From contig JBEKEX010000113.1 in assembly GCA_050013615.1 (NCBI GenBank), positions 1 to 8,507 of the forward strand: a DNA stretch of 8,507 bases, read 5' to 3'. This DNA is from JBEKEX01 sp050013615. Its GTDB lineage: Bacteria > Chloroflexota > Anaerolineae > Anaerolineales > Anaerolineaceae. A program made the position numbers and the translations under genes. The notes under the pieces were generated by a model. That model made no database searches. It worked only from the letters and a program-made list of their open reading frames with translations, and was not told the origin of the DNA. Below are positions 1-6,128 of the stretch, one piece after another (the first letter of the stretch is position 1; each line of letters begins with the position of its first letter).

Positions 1-1333
1 TGACCGGACGCAGCCACTCCACGGACTGGCCGGAAAGGTCGACACCGGTTGCCAGTTGGGTCAGCCATACCGCCTGGGCGGCATAACGCACATTGTTCTT
101 GGGTTCGATACGGTCGAAATCCTCGAAGAACCAGCCGCAGGAGGTGAACATCCGCTGCCGTTCCGTTTGTGCCGCCAACAACAGCTCGATCCGGCTCAAT
201 GTGGCCGATGGCAAAGATGCACTGCCCAATTCGGCCATCAAGTCTCCAAGGTGCTTTTGGCCATGCAGCACCTGAATGTAGCGGTGCCGTAATTCCCACG
301 GGTCTTTCAAGAACGGGTGCAATTCATCGAAATACAAGAGATCCAACTGCTGCGCCAATGCATCCAAGGCGTTACGCAGGGCAAGCTTCCATTTACCGTG
401 AGGCGTGCAGCCACAAGGCCCTGCCCAGCGTGCCACGCCATGGGGACAGCTCCAGGAAGTCCGTTCTTTGATGGCGACCAACCCCTGTGCCGGGTGTTCT
501 TTCAGCCACAGCGCCGGATAAGTCCAGGTGATTTCACTTTCTTTGAGCGCTCCGTTGAGCAAATGCTGCAAGAATTTGTCCCTGAAAGGCTGATGGTGCC
601 CATATAACTCACCATCCGAGGCCAACGTAACAAGCTGCGGCGTTCTATCCGCATCTTTTTCACCTGTAAATTGAGGCAGGATGGCATTTCGCAGGAATTC
701 ATCGGCGTTCACCGTGGAGGTCGGATCGAAGCTGACGCGTGTGCTCAGATCCTGGTTGTAAAAGAAAGCCGACAGCTTGTGCTTGCCTTCGATTGCCAGG
801 AGATACGGTCGGTTGGCGTCCGGCAGCTCCTCGGCCTGCCAGGGAGCCAAGATCGTGTATTCGATGCCACACTCGACCAGCGTCTCCAGGGTTTCAAGGT
901 CGACCGCTGTTTCCGGAAGCCACATCCCCTGTGGGCGGTGGCCATAGCGAAATTCGAAGTCCTCGATCCCCCAGCGGATTTGCGTCAATTTATCTTCCTT
1001 ATTTGCCAGCGGCAAAATACTATGGTTGTAGGGCTGCGCCATGGCATTACTAACACCATACCGCTTCCAATCGACATGTTCCTGTTTGACAATCTCTGCG
1101 CAGGTATCCGCATGCTGTTCGAACATCCAATTCCACAGCGTTGGGCCCACGTTGAAACTGAGACGTTCGAAATTCTTCATATGCGCGTTAGGCGCATAAC
1201 AATGGTCATAAATACGCTCGTTCCAATTGGGGAACGGCGCAGCACCTTCTTCATGTGGGATTTCAGCCGTCAAGGGGTCTTCGCGCGGCGGTTGATAAAA
1301 GTGGCCGTGAATGCACAATGCTCTAATCGTCAT
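1..1333 (-). CDS. Glycoside hydrolase family 57 protein, DUF3536-type (3' end beyond window)
   Basis: An open frame of 444 codons starts at ATG 1333-1331 and leaves the window without a stop, so the C-terminus is missing. GH57 enzymes act on alpha-glucans (amylases, 4-alpha-glucanotransferases, branching enzymes); the exact activity of the DUF3536 subgroup is not known to me. Visible motifs are HGHFYQPPRED at residues 9-19 (the HxxQP first GH57 motif), GMWLPETAVD at 136-145 with E141 the likely nucleophile, and ASDGELYGHHQPF at 238-250 with D240 the likely acid/base. The DUF3536-like part follows, with a cysteine-rich SCPHGVARWAGPCGC at 295-309 and MFTSCGWFFEDF at 395-406. There is no signal peptide, so it is probably cytoplasmic. 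It starts 6 bases after the stop of the SDR gene and is probably cotranscribed with it; no good Shine-Dalgarno is seen, which fits translational coupling. The family is firm, the catalytic residues are inferred from motif similarity. Confidence 0.88.
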   Translation of the reverse strand, partial: MTIRALCIHGHFYQPPREDPLTAEIPHEEGAAPFPNWNERIYDHCYAPNAHMKNFERLSFNVGPTLWNWMFEQHADTCAEIVKQEHVDWKRYGVSNAMAQPYNHSILPLANKEDKLTQIRWGIEDFEFRYGHRPQGMWLPETAVDLETLETLVECGIEYTILAPWQAEELPDANRPYLLAIEGKHKLSAFFYNQDLSTRVSFDPTSTVNADEFLRNAILPQFTGEKDADRTPQLVTLASDGELYGHHQPFRDKFLQHLLNGALKESEITWTYPALWLKEHPAQGLVAIKERTSWSCPHGVARWAGPCGCTPHGKWKLALRNALDALAQQLDLLYFDELHPFLKDPWELRHRYIQVLHGQKHLGDLMAELGSASLPSATLSRIELLLAAQTERQRMFTSCGWFFEDFDRIEPKNNVRYAAQAVWLTQLATGVDLSGQSVEWLRPV

Positions 1334-1339
1334 GAAGGA

Positions 1340-2230
1340 TCACTTTAACAGGAAATCGATTTGTTGGCTGAAACGTGCCGGCATCAACCCCATCAGGCGC
1401 GGGAGGGAATCGAGGGCACAGGTGCGGTCGGTCGCCAGATAATCCAGCCAGAAAATGGAGATGGGAAAATTACGCAGCATTTGTTCTGCAAACAAAGTAA
1501 GCATCCGTAAGAAAGGTGGCGAAATCGAGAGCAGCATTCGTTTGGAGCTCGTCTTGCGCAAGATGATCTCGATGACCTCCCGATACTGCAAATATTCGCA
1601 ACCCCCGATCTGGTAAATCTTGTTGACAGTCTGCGGATCTTCCAACGCCCACGACAGGCATGTCACCAGGTCCTCGATCCATAGCGGTTGAAGTACGGCC
1701 GTCCCGCCGGCCGGGAGGACAAAGAAGAAAGGATAGGCTTTCAACAGGCGCATGATCTGCATAGTAAATTGATCGCCGGGACCAAAGACGGCTGCCGAGC
1801 GAAAGATCGTGTAGGGTACGCCGCTGTTTTGAACGATCCCTTCTGCAATGCCTTTCGTTTTCATCACCGGATATGCTGAAGCGCGATCGGCACCCAAATA
1901 GCTCATAAAGAAAAACCGCTTCACACCGGCCAGCGATGCCGCCTGCGTCACGGCCTGTGTCCCGTTGATATCGACTCCGTTCAGGTCCGCCCGGCTGCCA
2001 TACCGTTCAGTGCTGACGAGGTGATAGACCGCCGTGACACCTTTCATGGCTGCGCGCAGGCCACGTTCGTCATTCAAGCTGGCCACGGCAACTTCGACGG
2101 GCACGCCGCGGGGGATGTTGGGAGACTGGCTCGAAGGCCGCAAGAGAATTCGCACGGGTTTCCCCATGGCAGCCAGCCGGCGCACAAGCGCACTGCCAAT
2201 GAAACCCGTTGCACCAGTAACAAGTATCAT
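1340..2230 (-). CDS. NAD(P)-binding atypical SDR, NDUFA9-like (NAD-dependent epimerase/dehydratase superfamily)
   Basis: This 296-residue protein opens directly with a Rossmann fold: TGATGFIG at residues 5-12 is the GxxGxxG dinucleotide motif. Y120-x3-K124 (YPVMK) sits where SDRs carry the YxxxK catalytic pair, after the strand FFFMSYLGAD (106-115). TIFRSAAVFGPGDQF (141-155) and LQPLWIEDLV (180-189) match the pattern of NDUFA9-like SDRs, proteins related to an accessory subunit of complex I; the substrate is unknown. The frame stays open upstream to 2368, but that 46-residue extension is unlike the family and would place the start inside the divergent gene, so ATG 2230 is chosen. No Shine-Dalgarno precedes this ATG, and an extended -10 lies only about 10 bases upstream, suggesting a leaderless mRNA. 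The GH57 gene follows 6 bases downstream. Which SDR subgroup it belongs to is less sure than the superfamily. Confidence 0.85.
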   Translation of the reverse strand: MILVTGATGFIGSALVRRLAAMGKPVRILLRPSSQSPNIPRGVPVEVAVASLNDERGLRAAMKGVTAVYHLVSTERYGSRADLNGVDINGTQAVTQAASLAGVKRFFFMSYLGADRASAYPVMKTKGIAEGIVQNSGVPYTIFRSAAVFGPGDQFTMQIMRLLKAYPFFFVLPAGGTAVLQPLWIEDLVTCLSWALEDPQTVNKIYQIGGCEYLQYREVIEIILRKTSSKRMLLSISPPFLRMLTLFAEQMLRNFPISIFWLDYLATDRTCALDSLPRLMGLMPARFSQQIDFLLK

Positions 2231-2239
2231 AACGGTCGA

Positions 2240-2248
2240 ATTATAGCA
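2240..2248 (-). promoter_or_regulatory. Extended -10 promoter element for the SDR-GH57 pair
   Basis: On the minus strand the bases read TGCTATAAT, a perfect extended -10 (TGnTATAAT). No recognisable -35 lies 16-18 bases upstream, which extended -10 promoters tolerate. A start about 7 bases downstream of the hexamer falls near 2233, only some 3 bases before ATG 2230, so the transcript would be essentially leaderless. The match is seen directly; the transcription start is inferred. Confidence 0.6.
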
Positions 2249-2317
2249 GAGGAATAAGCTTTCGGGTCTGGCACAAAACTTGCAATATCTTCCATATGCT
2301 GACTGCCAGCCGTTATT

Positions 2318-2323
2318 GGAGAG
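2318..2323 (+). promoter_or_regulatory. Ribosome binding site deciding the start at 2331
   Basis: GGAGAG lies 7 bases before ATG 2331. It favours this start over the in-frame TTG at 2280, which has no such site and would add 17 residues of non-conserved look. Confidence 0.65.
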
Positions 2324-2330
2324 AAATTTT

Positions 2331-3674
2331 ATGAACCCGAATATAAACTCAGCCATCCCAACCGCCAACCGGATCGGCTTCCACTATTTTCCGGACATGC
2401 TGCATTACACCAACAAAGACTTGCAAACTTGGCTGCCGGAGCTGCACGCCCTGAACGCCTCCTGGCTGGTGCTGCATGCCGATGGCGACCGTGCCATCCC
2501 CGAATCATTTTTGAATGAAATTATCGGTACCCATATCACGCCCATCCTCCACCACCACCTGTCACTCGATAACCCCATCAAAGCGGATAGCTTCCAACCG
2601 ATTCTCGACGCCTATGCGCATTGGGGCGCTGAGTATATCATCTTCTTCGATCGCCCCAACGACCGCTCTTCCTGGAATGCCTCCAACTGGGTGCAGCAGG
2701 ATCTGGTGGAAAGATACCTGGACCGTTATTTGCCGCTCGCCAATGCCGCACTGGATGCAGGTATGAAACCCATCCTGTCGCCCCTCGAACCTGGCGGCAG
2801 CTATTGGGATACGGCTTTCCTACGCAGCACGCTCGAATCACTGAACCGTCGCAAACAACAAAAGCTGATCGACAATTTGATCATTTCGGCTTACGCCTGG
2901 ACCGGCGGTCATTCGCTGAATTGGGGCGCCGGCGGTCCCGAATGCTGGCCGGATGTCCACCCGTATTTCACGCCTGCCGAGAGCCAGGACGAGCGTGGCT
3001 TCCGCATCTTCGATTGGTATCGCGTCATTCACCAAGCTGTCTTGCACCAACCGGCGCGCATCATCCTGTTGAATGCCGGCTTACCTGTGTCCCCATCCCG
3101 TCTTTCAGCACATGAACCGGGCATCGAAATCAATAGTGAAATCAATCTGAGCATTGCCCGGCTGTTGAACGGTGAAACGATCCCTGATCCATCAGAACCG
3201 GAAAAGTCATTGAAAGCTGTGCCGGATGAGGTGATGGCAGCTGCTTTCTGTTTCCTGCCCACCAGCTCCACAGCACAGCCGGAGCCGGCCGCCTGGTATA
3301 GCTCAGATGGTTTTGCCCTACCGGCTGCCAAGTCCTTCAAATCCTGGGTGGCAGCCAACCAGGCAAGCAAACCCACAGATGAGCACTCTGCATCTGCCAA
3401 CGGCCATCTCCTCAAGCATTATTTACTGCTGCCGTCTTACGATTGGGGCGTGGCGAATTGGCACATGGAGGTCATTCGCCCCTTTGTGAACCGTCACCGC
3501 CCAACCGTCGGCTTCTCTGTAGACGAAGCCTCTCTAGCCGACCGTGTCACCGTCATCGGTAACCAGGATGCCTTCTCGGATGAATCCCTCGCTAAACTGC
3601 GCCAGAAAGGCTGCACGGTCGAAAGGATCGAGGGGAATGGCATAAGTATTGCAACACAATTGGCAGAGAGGTGA
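2331..3674 (+). CDS. Putative TIM-barrel protein, glycoside-hydrolase-like, probably lacking catalytic glutamates; first gene of the FtsZ cluster
   Basis: This 447-residue protein has no signal peptide, so it is probably cytoplasmic. Its alternating strands suggest a (beta/alpha)8 barrel: RIGFHYFPD (14-22), SWLVLHAD (44-51), ITPILHHH (69-76), EYIIFFDRPND (101-111), MKPILSPLEPGG (145-156), NLIISAYAW (182-190) and RIILLNAGL (243-251). The aromatic-rich loop 190-212 (GGHSLNWGAGGPECWPD within it) looks like a sugar-binding cleft. Clan GH-A enzymes carry Glu in an NEP motif after strand 4 and another Glu at strand 7; here I read DRPN and LLNAG, so both seem absent. A linker (about 345-360) leads to a compact C-terminal segment (362-432) beginning HYLLLPSYDWGVANWH and including PTVGFSVDEASLADRVTV, which looks like a separate conserved domain. 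Its TGA (3672-3674) overlaps the FtsZ ribosome binding region, so the two are probably coupled. I do not recognise the family by name; the fold is inferred. Confidence 0.6.
   Translation: MNPNINSAIPTANRIGFHYFPDMLHYTNKDLQTWLPELHALNASWLVLHADGDRAIPESFLNEIIGTHITPILHHHLSLDNPIKADSFQPILDAYAHWGAEYIIFFDRPNDRSSWNASNWVQQDLVERYLDRYLPLANAALDAGMKPILSPLEPGGSYWDTAFLRSTLESLNRRKQQKLIDNLIISAYAWTGGHSLNWGAGGPECWPDVHPYFTPAESQDERGFRIFDWYRVIHQAVLHQPARIILLNAGLPVSPSRLSAHEPGIEINSEINLSIARLLNGETIPDPSEPEKSLKAVPDEVMAAAFCFLPTSSTAQPEPAAWYSSDGFALPAAKSFKSWVAANQASKPTDEHSASANGHLLKHYLLLPSYDWGVANWHMEVIRPFVNRHRPTVGFSVDEASLADRVTVIGNQDAFSDESLAKLRQKGCTVERIEGNGISIATQLAER
3667..3671 (+). promoter_or_regulatory. Ribosome binding site for the FtsZ-like gene, inside the end of the upstream gene
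   Basis: AGAGG lies 5 bases before ATG 3677 and overlaps the last codons of the TIM-barrel gene. A GTG at 3671 is in frame two codons earlier but directly abuts this site, so ATG 3677 is the better start. Confidence 0.5.
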
Positions 3675-3676
3675 AA

Positions 3677-4816
3677 ATGAACCTGACCCTATCGACCAAA
3701 CCTATTCATCACACACCAATCGCCGCACGCATGCCAGTCCTCAAAGTGGTGGGGCTGGGTGGCGCAGGTTCCAACGCCGTCAATCGCATGATCGAGTTGG
3801 GTTTGAGCGGCGTTGATTTTATTGCTGCCAACACGGACTGCCAGGCGCTCGAGACCAGCCTGGCTCCGACAAAATTACATCTGGGTCCCAAGACCACCCG
3901 TGGTTTGGGCGCAGGCGGGAATCCAAAGATCGGCGAGGCCGCTGCCGAGGAAAGTTATCGCGAGCTGAACGATCTGTTGGCTGGCGCTGACATGGTGTTC
4001 CTTACCGCCGGTATGGGTGGTGGGACAGGTACCGGTTCCATCTCCATCGCTGCCCGCGTGGCCCGTGCTCTGGGTGCGGTGGTGATCGCCGTTGTCTCGA
4101 CGCCTTTTTCGTTCGAGGTTGGCCACCGCCAGACGAACGCCCGTGAAGGCTTGGAACGTCTTCGCCCATACACTGATACGCTGATCACCGTGCCCAACGA
4201 CCGTCTGTTACAGGTAGCGCCGCGCGATCTGCCTTTGGAACTGGCTTTTCGCCTGGCTGATGACGTCCTGCGCCAGGGCATCCAGGGCATCTCCGAATTG
4301 ATCACCCAACCCGGCTTGATCAACGTCGATTTTGCCCATGTGCATCATATGATGTCGAATGGCGGTGGTGCCCTGCTTTCCATCGGCTACGGCCAGGGAG
4401 ATGGTAAAGCGCTGAAAGCCGTCGAGAATGCCCTGCACCATCCCCTGTTGGATGCGATCAATCTGGAGAATGCGGCGGGCATCATCGCCAACTTCACCGG
4501 AGGACCTGATCTTACCTTCCTGGAAGTGACCGAAGCCCTCAATTTTCTCCAGGAGCAAACGCATAATAACGCCGAGATCATCCCTGGCGTCATTAGCGAC
4601 GATCGCCTGGAAGATCGTGCCCAGGTCATTATGGTTATCACCGGCATCGGCGCCACGGCGATCGACCCCTCATTTACAGTTGCCAAGAGGTCGGCACCTG
4701 CTCCTGAAGCAGAGGCCGCCACGGCCGGCACCGAACCTTCAGGGCCCACGGCCGAATTTGAATCCAACAACATCAATTTGGACGTTCCAGCATTCCTCCG
4801 CCGGCGCCCCCGCTAA
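3677..4816 (+). CDS. ftsZ: FtsZ-family tubulin-like GTPase with altered T7 catalytic loop
   Basis: FtsZ is the GTP-dependent tubulin homologue that polymerises at the division site. This 379-residue copy has VVGLGGAGSNAVNRM (24-38, loop T1), TRGLGAGGNP (74-83, T3), the tubulin signature MGGGTGTG (113-120, T4), STPFSFE (141-147) with R151 kept, VPNDRLL (172-178) and FRLADDVLRQGIQGISELI (191-209). The T7 loop reads GLINVDFAH (213-221). N216 and D218 are kept, but the second Asp, E. coli D212 and essential for GTP hydrolysis across the subunit interface, is H221 (codon 4337-4339), followed by the unusual HVHHMMSNGGG. A short linker (about 337-365) ends in INLDVPAFLRRRPR (366-379), the conserved C-terminal peptide that binds FtsA, SepF, ZipA or similar partners. 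GTP binding and polymer formation look likely, hydrolysis slow or absent. It may be a second FtsZ paralogue rather than the main division protein. Family call firm; the functional consequence is inference. Confidence 0.93.
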   Translation: MNLTLSTKPIHHTPIAARMPVLKVVGLGGAGSNAVNRMIELGLSGVDFIAANTDCQALETSLAPTKLHLGPKTTRGLGAGGNPKIGEAAAEESYRELNDLLAGADMVFLTAGMGGGTGTGSISIAARVARALGAVVIAVVSTPFSFEVGHRQTNAREGLERLRPYTDTLITVPNDRLLQVAPRDLPLELAFRLADDVLRQGIQGISELITQPGLINVDFAHVHHMMSNGGGALLSIGYGQGDGKALKAVENALHHPLLDAINLENAAGIIANFTGGPDLTFLEVTEALNFLQEQTHNNAEIIPGVISDDRLEDRAQVIMVITGIGATAIDPSFTVAKRSAPAPEAEAATAGTEPSGPTAEFESNNINLDVPAFLRRRPR

Positions 4817-4833
4817 AATGCAGGAGAAGCTTA

Positions 4834-5052
4834 ATGGATGAACACATCATCAACTCCGTCAGTTCGCAAATTTATCGCCAATTCCCCGAAGTCCAGGGCA
4901 ACCGGCCCAAGGTCAAGTCATTGACTGCCACGCAGTCGCTGCTGATCTTCGAGGGTAAGGCCAAAACGGCGGATGGCAAACAGATTTCCCGCGCGGTGCG
5001 CGTGGTGGTCGATCAAAATGGAAAAATCGTCAAGGTCACCACGTCACGCTGA
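4834..5052 (+). CDS. Small soluble protein of unknown function in the FtsZ cluster (72 aa)
   Basis: The start is well supported by AGGAG at 4822-4826, 7 bases before ATG 4834, and the gene begins 17 bases after the FtsZ stop. The protein has no membrane segment. The N-terminus (MDEHIINSVSSQIYRQF, 1-17) could form an amphipathic helix. The rest is rich in alternating hydrophobic residues and likely beta strands: KVKSLTA (26-32), SLLIFEGKAKT (35-45), ISRAVRVVVDQ (51-61) and KIVKVTTS (64-71), the last two joined by a DQNG turn. A single helix packed on a small antiparallel sheet is plausible. I do not recognise the family. Its place between FtsZ and a small membrane protein suggests an accessory of the same complex, but nothing in the sequence proves it. 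Confidence 0.75.
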   Translation: MDEHIINSVSSQIYRQFPEVQGNRPKVKSLTATQSLLIFEGKAKTADGKQISRAVRVVVDQNGKIVKVTTSR

Positions 5053-5068
5053 ACAGCGAGGATTAAAG

Positions 5069-5287
5069 ATGATTGCTCAACTACCGCGAAAAGTAGAAAT
5101 GGCTTTCTGGAATGTCGCAATACCGGCGATGTCCAATAACCGCCTCATCCGCAAATCGATCCAAGGGGTGGCCAGGCTCTCCCAAAATAAGAATCCCCTG
5201 GCAATCGGCGTTCTCATCGGCGCGGCAGCATTGTCAGGCTTTTGGTGCGGTTTCCTTCTTTATTTTCTCGCCGCGACGCTCAGATGA
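5069..5287 (+). CDS. Small single-pass membrane protein of unknown function in the FtsZ cluster (72 aa)
   Basis: ATG 5069 has GAGGA at 5058-5062, 6 bases away, and lies 16 bases after the preceding stop. The frame is open further upstream to 4973 but that part overlaps the previous gene and has no ribosome binding site, so the short version is chosen. Residues 1-41 are basic and partly amphipathic (MIAQLPRKVEMAFWNVAIP, then NNRLIRKSIQGVARLSQNKN). Residues 43-70 form one hydrophobic segment, including PLAIGVLIGAAAL and GFWCGFLLYFLAA, ending in LR. The positive N-terminal part would stay in the cytoplasm, leaving a tail-anchored protein. It is the last gene before the terminator at 5327. A role as membrane anchor for the FtsZ-like protein is attractive but speculative; I recognise no family. 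Confidence 0.75.
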   Translation: MIAQLPRKVEMAFWNVAIPAMSNNRLIRKSIQGVARLSQNKNPLAIGVLIGAAALSGFWCGFLLYFLAATLR

Positions 5288-5326
5288 AATGAGCAAGGCA
5301 ATAGCCTTTCAAAAGTGAAATCCCAC

Positions 5327-5357
5327 AAACCCGGTCAAAAGCCGGGTTTTCTGTTTC
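5327..5357 (+). terminator. Rho-independent terminator closing the four-gene FtsZ cluster
   Basis: AAACCCGG (5327-5334) pairs perfectly with CCGGGTTT (5342-5349) across a 7-base loop, followed by the T-rich TTTTCTGTTT. A smaller hairpin (AAGGC/GCCTT, 5295-5308) lies between the last stop codon and this terminator. Confidence 0.88.
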
Positions 5358-5373
5358 CTTTCCACCTTCAATC

Positions 5374-5382
5374 TGGTACAAT
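5374..5382 (+). promoter_or_regulatory. Extended -10 promoter element for the anchored extracytoplasmic protein gene
   Basis: The bases read TGGTACAAT, an extended -10 with one mismatch to TATAAT. A -35 at the normal distance (TTTCCT, 5354-5359) is poor. It lies right after the terminator and about 50 bases before the GTG start, as expected for an independent transcription unit, and resembles the element upstream of the SDR gene. Confidence 0.55.
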
Positions 5383-5432
5383 TTAAGCTATCAGGTGAGC
5401 GGGATTTTTTACGAAGTCTTTAAAAACACAAA

Positions 5433-6128
5433 GTGAACAAAACAGTCATTGCCCTAATTCTAATTGCCTTTGTCTTGTGCTGTGTGACCGGCTTCTTTGC
5501 CGCCTCAGTGGTCAAATCGCCCAATCAGCCAGGCCAAAAGACCCTATCGGTCGCAGCGAATTATTCCCAGCAGACCACGCTTCTGCTCATCCATGTGAAT
5601 GACATCGGCGAGGCCAACCCAACTCTCATTTCCATTTGGGCGTTATTCTATTACCCTGGCGACAACCCCTCGTTGATGTTCCAACAGATCTACCCCTCTT
5701 CCCAATCGAGCATGGACGCCACCATCCAAAGCCAGTTGACCTTATCATCAAAAGGCGAAGTTTCTTCTCAGTTCTTTAGCAGTCTGCAGGATGAGTATCA
5801 CTTTTCCTGGAACAATTACATCGTGGTCGACCAACAAAGCATGCAGAGCCTGACCAGTTGGTTGCCCGGTATGGACGCATCTTCCTTTTCGGACACACCC
5901 CTCAACCGGGATGACCTGTTGCAAGCCGCGGCAAATGACCAGGCTTATTTGAATCAGCTTTGCGGTAAGCTATCGAACACGCAGTCGCGCACCAACCTGG
6001 TGATCCCTTGGAGCCAATTGCTTCAAGATCACGTGCTGACCGATCTCGGCGCTTCTTCGTTTTCGACTGTTTGGAATCACCTGATCACCAATTCCACCCC
6101 TGCGACGTGCAATGTGTTTACACCCTAG
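5433..6128 (+). CDS. Membrane-anchored extracytoplasmic protein, possibly a degenerate LCP (LytR-CpsA-Psr)-like domain
   Basis: The 231-residue protein starts at GTG; an in-frame TAA at 5421-5423 excludes an earlier start, and no Shine-Dalgarno is visible. Residues 4-26 (IALILIAFVLCC and following) are an uncleaved-looking membrane anchor without a proper lipobox; the rest should lie outside the membrane. TTLLLIHVNDIGEANPTLIS (48-67), then IWALFYYPGD, followed by NNYIVVDQQSMQSLTSWLPG (127-146), recall the LCP order of an NILLLGxD-like strand and the later YVxVDxxGFxxLVDxLGG segment. LCP proteins transfer glycopolymers to peptidoglycan. The Arg/Asp residues that bind the lipid phosphate in true LCP enzymes are not recognisable, so any such domain may be inactive. 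Two cysteines (C177, C226) could form a disulfide. The last codons and the stop lie within a 16-bp tandem repeat. The gene is its own transcription unit between two terminators. Gene call firm, family call weak. Confidence 0.7.
   Translation: MNKTVIALILIAFVLCCVTGFFAASVVKSPNQPGQKTLSVAANYSQQTTLLLIHVNDIGEANPTLISIWALFYYPGDNPSLMFQQIYPSSQSSMDATIQSQLTLSSKGEVSSQFFSSLQDEYHFSWNNYIVVDQQSMQSLTSWLPGMDASSFSDTPLNRDDLLQAAANDQAYLNQLCGKLSNTQSRTNLVIPWSQLLQDHVLTDLGASSFSTVWNHLITNSTPATCNVFTP

Larger units (their letters stand above)
2231..2330. other. Divergent intergenic region between the SDR gene and the TIM-barrel/FtsZ cluster
   Basis: These 100 bases must hold promoters for both directions. The leftward one is the extended -10 at 2240-2248. 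For the rightward direction I find no convincing pair: TATGCT at 2295-2300 is a weak -10 candidate without a good -35, and it would leave a leader of roughly 25 bases carrying the Shine-Dalgarno at 2318-2323. Confidence 0.5.

Noticed and set aside
671..1348. Plus-strand open frame of 225 codons
   Set aside because: It lies antisense to the GH57 gene, whose motifs are unmistakable, and its translation has no recognisable domain; it is a shadow of the GC-rich opposite strand.
2280..2330. TTG start for the TIM-barrel gene
   Set aside because: ATG 2331 has a proper Shine-Dalgarno; the TTG has none and adds unconvincing residues.
2231..2368. 46-residue N-terminal extension of the SDR
   Set aside because: The Rossmann strand starts at ATG 2230 as usual for the family, and the extension would contain the promoter element and overlap the divergent gene.
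3671..3676. GTG start for the FtsZ-like gene, overlapping the preceding stop codon
   Set aside because: The AGAGG site abuts it directly; ATG 3677 is better spaced. The difference is only two residues, so this is not certain.
3677..4816. CetZ, TubZ or another distant tubulin-family protein instead of FtsZ
   Set aside because: The full set of FtsZ loops and the LDVPAFLRRR C-terminal peptide are those of bacterial FtsZ.
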